NCBI GenBank assembly: GCA_017311315.1
Contig: CM029632.1
Span: 12,547,014-12,611,013 of the forward strand
Reading direction: 5' to 3'
Origin: Dendrocalamus latiflorus
Lineage: Eukaryota > Streptophyta > Magnoliopsida > Poales > Poaceae
DNA length: 64,000 nt
The position numbers were made by a program, and so were the translations under genes. Shown piece by piece: positions 22,268 to 32,910 of this stretch; the stretch's first letter is position 1; every line of letters starts with the position of its first letter. The notes under the pieces were generated by a model. The model was not told the DNA's origin and made no database searches. It saw only the letters and a list, made by a program, of their open reading frames with translations.

Positions 22268-22870
22268 GCTCTGATATCCCTCTTTATGCGCAGCAGCCCT
22301 CAGATCGGATCAAAGTTGCATAATATGGCACGAATGTACGCAGTATCGAGAACAAAGTAGATTAACCCCGTAGAGAAAACCAAAGTACGATAACGAAATA
22401 ATCATGAAGAGAGAGATTTGACAAAGCCAACCGCAAATTTCTTAATCACAGCCTCAAAAGAGTATAAGAGATTGTCGCTCTCTCATAACTCTCTCAAATC
22501 ATCTAGGACACTCGGATCCTTGACCTATACGAGAATCTAGCGCTAAAGAATAACCTAGCTTCTAATCCTTTGGGCCGCCTCTTCCTATGAGTTGGTTCGT
22601 GGCTTGTGTTCTCCATGATCACCCTCATGTCTTTATATAGTGCTCCTAGTTCTCCTCCAAAGAGAAGTAAGAATCCTAGTCCTATTAGTATTCATATAGA
22701 AATTCTTCCAGCACATCTCTTCAAGTCCTAATAGGTTAAGATATGAGTCACCCTATGTCGACAATAGCTTTAGGTCTAAAACCAAAAGCCCATAACAACC
22801 ACCTTGAGAAATTCAAAGAGGTATATGCCTAATACAAGATGAGCCAGCCCAGCCTGTGGTGTAGCCTATT
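22268..22870 (-). repeat. copia-type LTR remnant with TATA box and primer-site-like end
   Basis: On the minus strand CTATATAAAG (about 22642-22633) is a TATA box about 350 bp upstream of GATATCAGAGC (22280-22270). That string matches 10 of the last 11 bases of a Met-tRNA primer site. This spacing fits an LTR with U3, R and U5 followed by the primer site. No internal coding sequence or partner LTR was found. The outer edge near 22870 is uncertain. Confidence 0.5.
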
Positions 22871-23558
22871 TTCGGCTCCACCCCTGTATGTGACTTAACC
22901 CACTTCGTCACAAGACCCATAGCTAGGTATGGTAAAGTATCATAGGCTCTATTCATATTAGTTTCTACTTCTGACTTCTTCTTGGAAAAGATAAAACCAA
23001 TACGAATACCCAGCTTGTTGAAGTGGCTTCCTCACTCTTCTCGCTACTGTCACGCTTCGGAGATAAGACAAAGGGTCACAGGTGCATCATGTACTCTACT
23101 CTTCTCGCTTCCGTCACGCACACACATCTCTCCCTTTTCACCGCTCGTCTCCTCCTTCTAAAAGCCACTTTTTTCGGTCGCTACTATTAATTTTCAGCCA
23201 AAATCCATCAGCAAAAATCAATACAAATGCCCTATAGCCATCCAAACAACCCACAGCTAGGTTTTTTATTACTACAGTAAATAAAAGTGACTTATGATGC
23301 TAGTCCCTCTGAATCAAGCTTATTCTCCGAGAAGCCAAATAGCCTGCCTTTAGCTTTCTCAATACAATCGAGTTTTTTTAAAAGCAACCACACCTTGTTT
23401 GGAGGAGCTTAAGCTTCCGGTGGTTTTAAGCCAAAGTAAATCCTACCTCGTCGTCTCTGAACTTGAGAAGTACAGGTTTTAAGTTTCTAAACTTTATGAG
23501 TAACTCAAGGCAAGCTAACATTCGATTGAACTAGGGAAAAGGAGATGATGTTGCACTT
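22871..23558. other. gap with a possible Tourist-like MITE (about 22943-23205)
   Basis: No gene. A segment starting GGCTCTATTCATATTAG (about 22943) and ending TCAATACAAATGCCC (about 23205) has weakly inverted ends resembling those of the Harbinger element at 17708-22105 and is next to TA-rich flanks. It may be a small non-autonomous relative. The rest shows no feature. Confidence 0.35.
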
Positions 23559-23574
23559 ATGCACTACTACAGAA

Positions 23575-23822
23575 ATCCACATTGCAGACGGTTCAGAAAC
23601 GTCATCACAGACGGTTTTCTGAACCGTCTGAATTTATGGGTCAGTGATAATCGAAGTTATCACAGACGGTTTTCGAACCGTCTGTGATTATGAGATATCA
23701 CAGACGGTTTTGCATTAAAAATCGTCTGTGATTATCAGATATCACAGATGGTTTTTAATGAAAAACCGTCTGTGATACATATCATAGACGGTTTTTACTT
23801 AAAAACCGTCTGTGATATTCGT
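23575..23822. repeat. CACTA copy 1 subterminal repeats, protease-gene side
   Basis: About six hairpin-like units, each ATCACAGACGGTT, a 5-10 bp spacer, then AACCGTCTGTGAT, follow the terminal repeat. In characterised CACTA elements such motifs bind the element-encoded protein during excision; that role here is inferred. Single-base variants such as CAGATGG and CATAGACGG are present. Confidence 0.9.
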
Positions 23823-24122
23823 TCCTCCTAAATCAAAATCTATTTCTGTTTATTGGCTAGCCTCAGGAAATGCTAGCCATGCCCTCTGAAACAAGAAGAT
23901 AATCACAGACAAAAAACATACAATTCACACATCTCATTTCCTTTCAGATACATTTCACAGACATAAAACATCCAATTGACATCGCACTTCATTTCACAAA
24001 CATAAAGCATGCATCCATTTCGCAGATCAATTAATTGAATTGAAATGAAATATCCATTAACAAATGCACAGTTACAAAAGATCTACACTGCATTTGCACT
24101 TAGTGATAAGACCAGTAAGAAA

Positions 24123-24925
24123 TCATGGTGCGCAGTGGAACCATCCTCCTGGCTTTATGACTTGAGTCAGCAAAAAGTACGCCAACTCTCCTCGAATCCC
24201 TCCAAGATCAGAATGTTTCAATGCAGTTGACGGGATGTACGCAGCCTGTCGATAGGAATATCAATGTGCGTATATATGTAACGTGATAAGTATAAAGTAA
24301 TTATGGGAAGAGTGACAAACCTTGCGATTGGTGAGCCTCGAGGAATCGAGGAGTAGTTCCATATGTTGGCAAACGCAGTATCCACATGTGTTGCCCGGCT
24401 GCTGCTGATGGCACTGCAAAAAATGGAATGTGTTAGTTCAAGAGGCATTAGTACCAACTGTTGCATAGGATTAATTAATGTGAAATAGCGAATACCTTAA
24501 AATCTCGAACATGTGTCAGCAAGCCTTTGGCCCCGCGCTTCCAGTCACCTCCCATTTCAATGTACATCGCGAACGCCCTACGTAATTCGAAAAAGTTAAC
24601 CTTAGTCATTCGGAAGGAAAGAAAGAGTACAATGTAGATATGTATGGGGAATATGTGCTTACCTATCGATTACTTGGCTGACAACTGTGAAGTCCATTTT
24701 ATTCTTACTTAGGGAATCAAGGTAATATACCTTGTTCTATTTTGGTACAATTACTATTAAAATCCAATGAAAGTTCTGATGGAAGGGCATAAGTACATAT
24801 TCCTTATTGCGGCAACCCAGCAGTCCTGATGCAATGTACCTCTCGACAAGGGGTGTATCCCGGTCGATGGTATCCTTGGCGACCAAGTGTGGGTCCAAGA
24901 AACCAGCTGATGAGTTGGATAATCT
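24123..24925 (-). pseudogene. Ulp1/C48-like cysteine protease gene in CACTA, nonsense codon
   Basis: C48 proteases cleave ubiquitin-like modifiers such as SUMO, and plant CACTA elements often carry one. Minus-strand exons with GT-AG borders are about 24925-24663, 24577-24496, 24413-24321 and 24245-24123 (stop). Exon 1 reads FLDPHLVAKDT, YVLMPFHQNFHWILIVIV with the catalytic His, and YYLDSL with the Asp. Exon 3 reads QQQPGNTCGYCVC with the Gln and nucleophile Cys. Exon 4 ends with a GGIRGELAYFLL helix. All four catalytic residues are kept and phases fit. A TAG at 24739-24737, where Trp is usual, cuts the protein between His and Asp. Upstream exons (toward 25500) were not resolved. Confidence 0.75.
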
Positions 24926-25036
24926 AGCTCTAGTCAGCAATCTCAGTATATGGAAGATTAACAAACTTGAATATACATGAATGCAACTAAGCAACTAACC
25001 ATAACAGTAAGCATAATAAACTTGAATATACAGTAA

Positions 25037-25260
25037 GCAGACACCATAACAGTAAGCATATACATGACAGTAAGCAACTAACAGTAAGCATATACATGAC
25101 AGTAAGCAACAAACAGTAAGCATATACATGACAGTAAGCAACTAACAGTAAGCATATACATGACAGTAAGCAACTAACAGTAAGCATATACATGACAGTA
25201 AGCAACTAACAGTAAGCATATACATAACAGTAAGCAACTAACAGTAAGCATATACTAACA
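25037..25260. repeat. 32-bp tandem repeat in the protease-gene 5' region
   Basis: About six to seven copies of a 32-bp unit containing CAGTAAGCATATACATGA and CAGTAAGCAACTAA, with starts measured at 25063, 25095 and 25127. Each unit has two CAGTAAGCA half-copies. It probably lies in an intron or leader of the Ulp1-like gene. The Leu/Cys-rich frame over it is an artefact. Confidence 0.9.
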
Positions 25261-25319
25261 GCATCAAGCATCAACCCTAAACCCTAACAGTAAGCATGAA
25301 GCTCGGGGAGGGTTTTGAT

Positions 25320-25565
25320 TACCTTAGGGTTTTGGTGACGGAGGAGGAGGAGGCGGCGGCGACAGAGGAGGAGGAGGCGGCGACGACGGAGGAGGAGGCG
25401 GCGACGCAGGAGGAGGCGGCGGCGGCGACGCAGGAGGAGGCGGCGGCGACAGAGGAGGAGGAGGCGACGGGCTAGGGGAGGCGGCGACGACGACAGGCTC
25501 GGGATTTAGATCTAGATTAAATAACTGCAGTGCACACGGAAAACCCTAGCGAGAGGGTATATATA
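25320..25565 (-). promoter_or_regulatory. putative promoter and GC-rich leader of the Ulp1-like gene
   Basis: On the minus strand TATATATA (25565-25558) is followed by a leader rich in GCCGCCTCCTCC repeats (25480-25330). Then comes AAACCCTAAG with GTAATC, a plausible splice donor (about 25323). The layout matches a plant core promoter and first exon reading toward the protease exons. Immediately upstream is an array of CACTA subterminal motifs (25572-25702). Confidence 0.55.
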
Positions 25566-25571
25566 GGGAGG

Positions 25572-25702
25572 TTATCACAGACGGTTCTGAACTTAGAACC
25601 GTCTGTGATAGTAAACTATCACAGACGGTTCTAAGTTTATAACCGTCTGTGATAGTTTACTATCACAGACGGTTCTAAGTTCAGAACCGTCTGTGATAAG
25701 CA
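25572..25702. repeat. internal array of CACTA subterminal motifs
   Basis: Three back-to-back inverted pairs of TATCACAGACGGTT and AACCGTCTGTGATA lie between the two genes, far from either end of the element. No CACTA terminus adjoins them. They sit just upstream of the protease-gene TATA box, so they may form a promoter-proximal binding array or mark a second, fused element end. Confidence 0.9.
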
Positions 25703-25898
25703 TTTGCCGACTGTTGTTATTAAGACAACACCAATAACTACACAGCTGCATTCATATCAACCACCAAACAGCTGCATTCATATACAACACCAACCAGCTG
25801 TATTCACACAGTGTATTTCTTGATACATTTTGTCATTCTCAAATACATCACACTGCAGCATTGTTCTATACATAAATGCATACCAATTCACATGTACA

Positions 25899-27906
25899 TC
25901 ACACATATACATCACATATCGGTTGAATCTGAGCCATATAATCGACACAAAACTCAATGACCTCTTCGCTTGCATAACCTTCGACGATGCTGCCCTCCGG
26001 CCGAGAACGATTACGTACGTAGGACTTGAGAATTCCCATGAACCTCTCAAATGGGTACATGCTACGTAGGAATACAGGCCCGCACATTTTTATCTCCCAC
26101 ACAACGTGAACAATGAGATGGACCATGATATCGAAAAACAAAGGAGGGAAATACATTTCAAGGTGACATAGAGTCATCACCACCTCGTCCTGCAGAGCAT
26201 CTAGTCTTTCAGGATCGATGACCTTCTGAGCAATTGTGTTAAAGAAATAACATAGCCTCATGATTGTCTCTCGGACTTTGATCGGCAAAATATTTCTAAT
26301 TGCAACAGGGAGCATCTGTGTCATCAGCACATGACAATCATGAGACTTCATGCCATTTAACTTCAAATCTTGCATCGAAACAAGTTTCTTCACGTTGTCG
26401 GAGTAACCAGACGGAACTTTGACACCATGCAAGCACTGGCATAGTTCTGTTTTCTCAGCCTTGGATAGAGTGTAACACGCAGGGGGAAGGTACGTTCGTC
26501 CTTTATCAGTGCGTGTCGGTGCTAACTCAGGCCTAATGTCCATGTCAGCCAAGTCAAGCCGTGCGTTGACGCCGTCCTTTGTTTTATCACGGATGTTCAG
26601 TACGAGACCAATCAAGCTGTCGCATACATTCTTTTCTATGTGCATGACGTTGATGCAGTGTCGAACATCTAGATACTCCCAATAAGGTAAGTCCCAAAAT
26701 ATTGATCTCTTCTTCCAGGTGTTCTTCTCATGAGCCCTCAATTTACGTCCCTTTCCGAGGACAACATCTAAATCCTTAACCATATCATAAACCTCGTGTC
26801 CCCTTACATGCCTTGGAGCTGAACCGTCTTCCTTCTCTCCGTCAAATTGTTTCTTCATCTTGCGGTATGGGTGAGCCCTCCGAAGGAACAGGCGATGACG
26901 CATGTAGACGGTTTTGCGTGAGTATCTCAGCCACACACTCTCGGTACCATCTAAACAGTGAGTACAAGCTTTGGCACCTTTTGTACTATGGCTCGATAGG
27001 TTACCAAGGGCAGGATAATCATTTATGGTGCAGAACAATAAGGAGCGCAGAGTGAAGTTCTCTCGTTTGTATGCATCCCATACCTGTACCCCTTCGTTCC
27101 ACAGTACTTTTAGATCTTCCACCAACGGTGCTAGGAACACATCGATATCATTCCCAGGTTGTTTTGGCCCTTGGATAAGTTTTCTCCGAGTACAAAGGTT
27201 TCTCCGAGTCCTCCATCAAGCCGCGGAATTTAACATACTCTCTCTCATCATAGTTCTCTTCTACATCGCGAAGCATCTGATCCAGATTATCATCGTGCAA
27301 CCTATCCGAGTCCGAACCACAATCGACATCAACCGGCGGCATATCATTCACTTCACCGGCGATGTCATCCGGCGGCATATCATTCACTTCACCGGCGATG
27401 TCATCCGGCGGCATATGATCATTCACTTCGCCATGACTGGTCCAACACGTATAATCCTTTTTGAAACCCCTCTGAATCAAGTGCGCTTCAATTTGCCCTT
27501 GGTTCTTAAACATCTTCAAATTCTCACAATCAGTGCATGGACAGCACATATATTCCACCCCCTTATTCAACATATCCTCCTCGGCGGCTCTTATAAAAGC
27601 AGACACGCCATTAATGTACTCTTCACTCACACGGCTCGCGGCATACATCCAGTTTCGGTCCTACGTTACGTACATATATAACAACTTAGTATTAAAATCT
27701 AGATTAACTAATTATAATTACTACATATATACTGGCCACATTTATTATATTGAGACTTAATTTGCTAGCTCAATTCATATTGTAAACACAATAGCTATTA
27801 TATAACCAACAATTTTGCAAATTAACCATCTTCAATAACACTCATGGATTACTTAGACCTAAATTGTAATGCAATTAAAGAAAAAATAAATTTCACTATT
27901 AACCAT
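25899..27906 (-). pseudogene. CACTA transposase (TNP2/Transposase_21 type), deleted and truncated
   Basis: Exon 1 is only the start codon (27906-27904). A 243-bp intron (27903-27661) follows, then exon 2 begins DRSWMY as in copy 2. Residues 6-170 carry the transposase-associated zinc-binding domain (CCPCTDCEN, HLIQRGF, YTCW) and a repeated GEVNDMPPDDIA motif. A deletion at about 27172-27195 removes about 670 bp relative to copy 2, including the first catalytic Asp, and shifts the frame to a stop. The rest (27140-25899) is open, with the second Asp (INDYPALG), the Glu (HIEKNV) and a DUF4218 region (LPIKVRETIMRL, FPPLFFDIMVHL, MYPFERFMG). The C-terminus is lost after about QIQPI. The product would be inactive. 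Confidence 0.93.
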
Positions 27907-28080
27907 ATCTAGAGCAACCAGGAAAGTCTGAATCTTCAAAGCTCAATCTCTGCCTCTTCCCACCAAAATAACTGGCCTGAAATCGCCTAGCTTCCTCCCG
28001 AGTGAAAAAGTGCGCAGCAGTAGCTAGATCTGGATCGAAATGAAGACAGATACGGTCTGAGCAGCGCAATAAATGCCTTA

Positions 28081-28304
28081 GAGTCATTATCACAGACGGT
28101 TTTTTATTAAAAACCGTCTGTGATAATCTGGAATTATCACAGACGGTTCTTAATATAGACCGACCGTCTGTGATAATCCTTTTTCCCGCCACAAATACCA
28201 CAGACGGCCTCCAAATTACAACCATCTGTAATAGTGTTAATCAGAGACGGTTTCACAAAACCGTCTGTGATGAGGCGTCTACTATAAGACTTTCTGTAGT
28301 AGTG
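28081..28304. repeat. CACTA copy 1 subterminal repeats, transposase side
   Basis: Four inverted pairs related to ATCACAGACGGTT / AACCGTCTGTGAT precede the terminal CACTACTACAGAAAG (read on the minus strand). The order of variants (GGAGGCCGTCTGTGG, AGACGGTTTTGTGAAACC) matches the 5' end of copy 2 at 61171-61515 base for base over long stretches. Confidence 0.93.
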
Positions 28305-28307
28305 ATG

Positions 28308-30890
28308 GCCCGACCGAGTATCATCTACACAAACTAACATGAAAAATGTTAATTAGCCATCAATCCATCGTACATGCATGAAGCGAAAACAAAAGCACAA
28401 AAACTGTTTCTACGATTTGTGAATGGTTGTATAAGGTGAGGGTGAGGCAAAGGTGTGTGGGATCAGCATAAATATCGCATCACCGACTAAGACAAATAGT
28501 ACACACAATAACATCTTTATATCTTATCTTTCAACACTACTTTTGCGTTTATCAGACTACGTGCACCGCGCGAGCATGAACAGTAGCTTATCGGAACAGC
28601 TGAAAGTTGGCGCCATTTGCACTTTTGAATAGACGACATGGATCATTGTTGCATTTGCATGATATCAATTTCATGCAATCATATCGAATAAAATTCATTA
28701 AGATAACTTGGGGCAGAGCCAAGTTGGCTCGTCTGGTGTCACAGGACACCGAGTATAAAAATTTTTAGCATAGATCAGCACCTTCAGCCCATGTATGAAC
28801 CCATAACCGAAACTTGATGCACCCCGGTCAATTTCTTGAAGCCCGACGAAGGAAATACTAGCAACCCAAATTTTTAATTGCAGCAGTTCACAAGGAGCCT
28901 TCGCTACCTCCCAGCCTATAAGGCAACTGTAGCAGGCTAAGTCAGCCCTTGAGCTAGCCCAAAAAGGAGAACCACAACAGGCAATGACGTACATTTGATT
29001 AATCCGTAAGCTTATCACCTCGCAACAGCTCTCGACTCCTGTTCATCTCGCATGGTCGGTCAGGAGACACGTACCACGCCCGCAGCACAACCGCACCCAG
29101 CCGGGCAATGACCAGTTGCCAGGTAATGGGAGAAATCGGCACCATTATCCGCCCTCACCTGCTATCTCATTGTGGCACCACCTAGTCCCTATTGCCTCAT
29201 GACCTTGCCGGTCGAAGAAAGCTTAGGCCCACCCGATCAGTATGTAGTTTGCTTTAGATTTTTCTTAATTCTTCCAATTTGTTTCAAGAATAGGAGCTAA
29301 ATTTGGGAGTTAAGATTTTAATGTGATAATTGTTGATTGATTTTTGTCAAATTGTAGGATCAAGACTTAGGATTTTCAATTTAGATTTTTGGAGTATCGG
29401 CCTAACTCGTTGCAAATCGGAGGCAAAATTATAGTATTTGACTATAATGTCAAGTAATTAAGCCACTGGATGTATTTTGTATTATATTATTCTTGAACTA
29501 TTGAATATACAAATATTTTATTGGATTTTTCAATTAATTGGTGATAATTTCATAAATAATAGGCTTATTTGCTATGTGGAGAAACAATAATCGATGAAAA
29601 TTACCAATGATATTGTGGTTGTCACCTTATGAACTTGAAAGAACGTAAATACTAAAAAGTAATACATTTACTTACATTTGGTCATTCAACGCTTTTTTTA
29701 CTTGAAAATTTTAAGTAATTTTATTCACTTTTTATATGTTGCTGAGATCGCATGATGTACTTTTTCTGTGATTTCACCCTTAGTTCATTTAATTTGCTAT
29801 AACTAATCAATATTAATATCAGGTTTCTTTATTTTGATAAGCATTTCGATCACTATTTCTTTATTATCATACACTGCTATCAGATATGTCAAAATATTGA
29901 TATTAAAAATTAACGAACATATTACTATGTAGCATAATATTACTTAAAAATTATATATATTATTATATATACTGTGAAATAGTAGACCCTAATCATTTTT
30001 ATTCTATGAGAATTCTAGTGCCGCGCTTGAAGTTAACACAAAACGCCAAACATGCAAACCAAGACATGCACGTCTATGGCTTGGGCCACCGCACGAGGAC
30101 GGGAGCTAACAACACATGCTTCCACCAAAATTCTTATCCTACAAGCTCCTCCCACTAACTCTCTCTCATGGTCATGGGACAATGAAATGTGAGGCCCATC
30201 ACTCAGGCACGATGAGAGAGAGACCGAATTGGGTGCCCCATCATTGTAACATTTGACGCATGCCCAAAAAAGTTCAATTTATTTGGGCCATGTGATGAGC
30301 CCTAGAAAAAAAAACAGTACCAGCGAAACGTTGTTAAAAGGCAATGCGTGCGGCAGATCGCCACTTGGAACTGTAGTGGCCACTCTTCCGTCACTGTATC
30401 GCAACAGCAGCAGGCAAACGTCCCGTTCTTTTGCCTTTTGCATTTTGGCCCCTCTAAAAACCAAAGTAGTTAGGACGGTTTTTCAAAGTGTATTTTCTAA
30501 ATAAACTTTTAAGTCTAAAATTTATATGCATTATCATCCATATAAATATCTTTATTATCTATTATTATCTTAAAAATACAAATAAGATATTAACTGCAAC
30601 CCATAACAACGGGCCAAAAATTCAGCACAAAACATACGCCCTCGCCAGTCGTCACTGCAGTTGAACCTGGGCGCGAGGCATGGATATCTTAGTTTATGGT
30701 TTTGCTGAATTTGAGATGTGATCCGGCCCGACCAGCCGGGCTTTACAGATCAGCCCAATAATATTCCCGATCAAACAATCATATATCCCACTAAGAGAAG
30801 ACATGTAAGGTTAAGACAGCAGAGAGCTGTTTGATCTTGATCCGACGGTTCAAACCCACTCGAGGGCGTGCCACGTGAAGGTTACTTGCA
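28308..30890. other. AT-rich region without a recognisable gene
   Basis: No coding sequence supported. A patch at about 28705-28760 (GGGGCAGAGCCAAG, TGGTGTCACAGGACACC, GTATAAAAATTTTTAGCA) looks like part of a dispersed transposon, and 37423-37490 shares its opening GGGGCAGAG and ATTTTTAGTATG wording. 29230-29960 is very AT-rich. Nothing is seen in 30000-30890 beyond short simple runs. Confidence 0.5.
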
Positions 30891-30891
30891 G

Positions 30892-31328
30892 GTAAGGTTG
30901 CCGGAACCTTGATTCTAGTCTTACAATCATATAATTCTACGTCCTAAATTAACTCTACCGATTTGATCTTAGATAAAGTCTTAATTTAATAGAATTTTGA
31001 TATTATTATGATTCCACAAAAAAAATTATAGGATCACGATCAAATGTAAATATTTATTATAAATAATTATTTGTATATATCATCTTAATTATAAAATTTT
31101 ACTTTTTGCATAAATAAAAAATAATCTTTTCTTTGAACTACATTTTTGTAAACAAAAGTTCTCAAAGTATAATTTTAAAAATGTAGTAGTGCTGAAATAC
31201 ATGGTAAATTTTAAAAATATTTCTTTGATAAAATTAGATATAATTTTATATTTTATATCGATTCTACGGTTCACGATCCTGTTGAAAAACCTATGATCTA
31301 ATTTTGGATTGTGATTCTGACAAACTTG
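30892..31328. repeat. possible MITE with imperfect inverted ends
   Basis: The left end reads AAGGTTGCCGGAACCTTGATTC. The right end, reversed, reads CAAGTTTGTCAGAATCACAATC. Both resemble the ends of the repeat at 54746-60197 (GCAAGGTTGTCAGGATAGTG). The interior is AT-rich and mentions GATTCTAC and GATCACGATC, as does the other copy. No clear target duplication was found. Confidence 0.4.
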
Positions 31329-31529
31329 TATAAGTATATCAGGTTAGCCGAGCTCTCCATGCGTAACGTGTCAGGCGGAGAAATGCTCTGCTCGTTGTAT
31401 CTGATATTCTGATGACGCGCGGCCACTGTGACGGCAGTAGGAATCTTACGTAGGTTAAGCCCCCGTACCCAGGGATAGTATTGTTTTGTGCAACTACAGG
31501 ATAAGTACAAAATTTTTGCACCCTACTAC

Positions 31530-32029
31530 GGGAAATTTAACTTTTTGCCACTCTTAACATTGCCACCTACTCAAATGTCATCCTCTACATTGCAATTAAT
31601 ATTTTGCCACTCTCCAGCCTACGTGGCGCCTAGTCACCGCCATGTCACGCCCGCGCCTCCCCGCGCCCGCGCCGCCGCCCGGCCTCCCCGCGCCTCCTCG
31701 GGCCGCCGCCCGGCCTCCCCGCGCCTCCCCGCGCCGCCGCCCGGCCTCCCCGCGCCTCCCCGCGCAGCCGCCCGGCTCCTCGCGCCGCCGCCCGCGCCTC
31801 CCCGCGCCTGCGCAGGGGACGGAGGCGCGGGCGGCGCGGCGCAGGCGCGGGCGCGGGGAGGCCGGGCGGCGGCGCGGGGAGGCGCGGGGAGGCCGGGCGG
31901 CGGCGCGGGCGTGACATGGCGGTGACTAGGCGCCACGTAGGCTGGAGAGTGGCAAAATATTAATTGCAATGTAGAGGATGGCATTTGAGTAGGTGGCAAT
32001 GTTAAGAGTGGTAAAAAGTTAAATTTCCC
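31530..32029. mobile_element. 500-bp near-perfect palindromic (foldback) element
   Basis: From GGGAAATTTAACTTTTTG at 31530 the sequence is repeated in inverse to the end at 32029. In the outer 110 bp I see only two mismatches (TTGCC/TTACC and ATGTCAT/ATGCCAT). A 5-bp repeat ACTAC flanks it (31525-31529, 32030-32034). The central about 270 bp is almost pure G and C (CCCGCGCCTCCC units) and also folds back on itself. Open frames on both strands over the core are mirror artefacts. A transcript would form a long hairpin. No transposase; superfamily unknown. Confidence 0.85.
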
Positions 32030-32034
32030 ACTAC

Positions 32035-32784
32035 ATAGGCCAATTTCTTTCTTGACAAGATCATGTAACCCACAAGAAATTTTCTATCGCTTGGAAGAAG
32101 CATATACCTCATGAACTATTCAGTCATAGGTGGTATGCAGAGCCATAAGGCTTTTAGCTTCTGTTTTTTTTTACTAAAATTATATTGTAACGGCTATTAA
32201 TTTTTTGAACTAATTAAATAAAAAATATTATTATATCTTTATAGATAATATAAAGAAATAATAAACTAATACGTATATTCCGATTTCTGGCTCACGCCTC
32301 TCACAGCAGAACAATACCCAAAAGGTAGTGTTCGTACGCGACATCTCCGGTTGTACTTGTTGATATCATCAATTCATCAACATATCGCTCGCTTTTTTTT
32401 CCAGGTTTTACTTGGCATTTTGCATGAGGGGCTCAAGGACCAGGGAAGAGGAAGAGATTCTGTCGAGCCAGAGGAGAGGTGGTAGTAGTGGACGTGTGGG
32501 GCTCGCGGGCTCGTGTCAACCGGAAGAGATGACATGATCGTCGCGCAAGGATGAGGTCACACCGAGTCACCGAGAAACGCGCACGACCGGAGTTCAGCTT
32601 CGACCGCTCTATCAAGATTCTTGAGAGGATCAATTTGCCGTAGAGGCTGGCTGTAGGGATTTTCGATCGTCGGATCAAATGATCAATAATCAAGATCGAT
32701 GGTTGGATCAAGAATGAAGAGAGACGCTTCTCTAATTTTTCCACCATAAATAATCAATCCGAAGCATCCACCATGCAGAACATG
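32035..32784. other. no gene recognised
   Basis: Mixed-composition intergenic sequence. A minus-strand frame at 32747-32433 has no family resemblance. Confidence 0.5.
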
Positions 32785-32910
32785 CACTCGATCAATATTT
32801 CAAATACATACGTGAAATCGCTAATGCTCTCGATCAATATTTCAAATAGATACATGAAATTGATAATCCACTCGATCAATGTTTCAAATATATACATGAA
32901 ATCGCTAAGT
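32785..32910. repeat. 42-bp minisatellite, three copies
   Basis: Units start at 32785, 32827 and 32869, each beginning C(A/T)CTCGATCAAT and containing TTTCAAATA and ACATGAAAT. The period is a multiple of three, so both strands keep open frames, but nothing suggests a real protein. Confidence 0.92.

Larger units (their letters stand above)
23562..28304 (-). mobile_element. CACTA transposon copy 1 (internally deleted)
   Basis: It begins CACTACTACAGAAA (23562) and ends TTTCTGTAGTAGTG (28304), flanked by ATG at 23559-23561 and 28305-28307. CACTA ends with a 3-bp duplication define the superfamily. Both termini carry inverted pairs of ATCACAGACGGTT. Genes run on the minus strand: transposase first (27906 to about 25899), then a Ulp1-like protease (about 25500 to 24123). 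Transposase has an internal deletion and protease a nonsense codon, so this copy is probably non-autonomous. Copy 2 of the same family starts at 61171 in the opposite orientation. Confidence 0.95.

Noticed and set aside
25037..25260. Regular repeats considered as a CRISPR array
   Set aside because: Head-to-tail 32-bp units without unique spacers, in plant DNA inside a transposon.
27025..27681. 218-codon plus-strand frame in CACTA copy 1
   Set aside because: Antisense shadow of the minus-strand transposase with no domain resemblance.
31488..31999. Open frames of 90-145 codons on both strands
   Set aside because: They are mirror images caused by the palindrome and its GC-only core.
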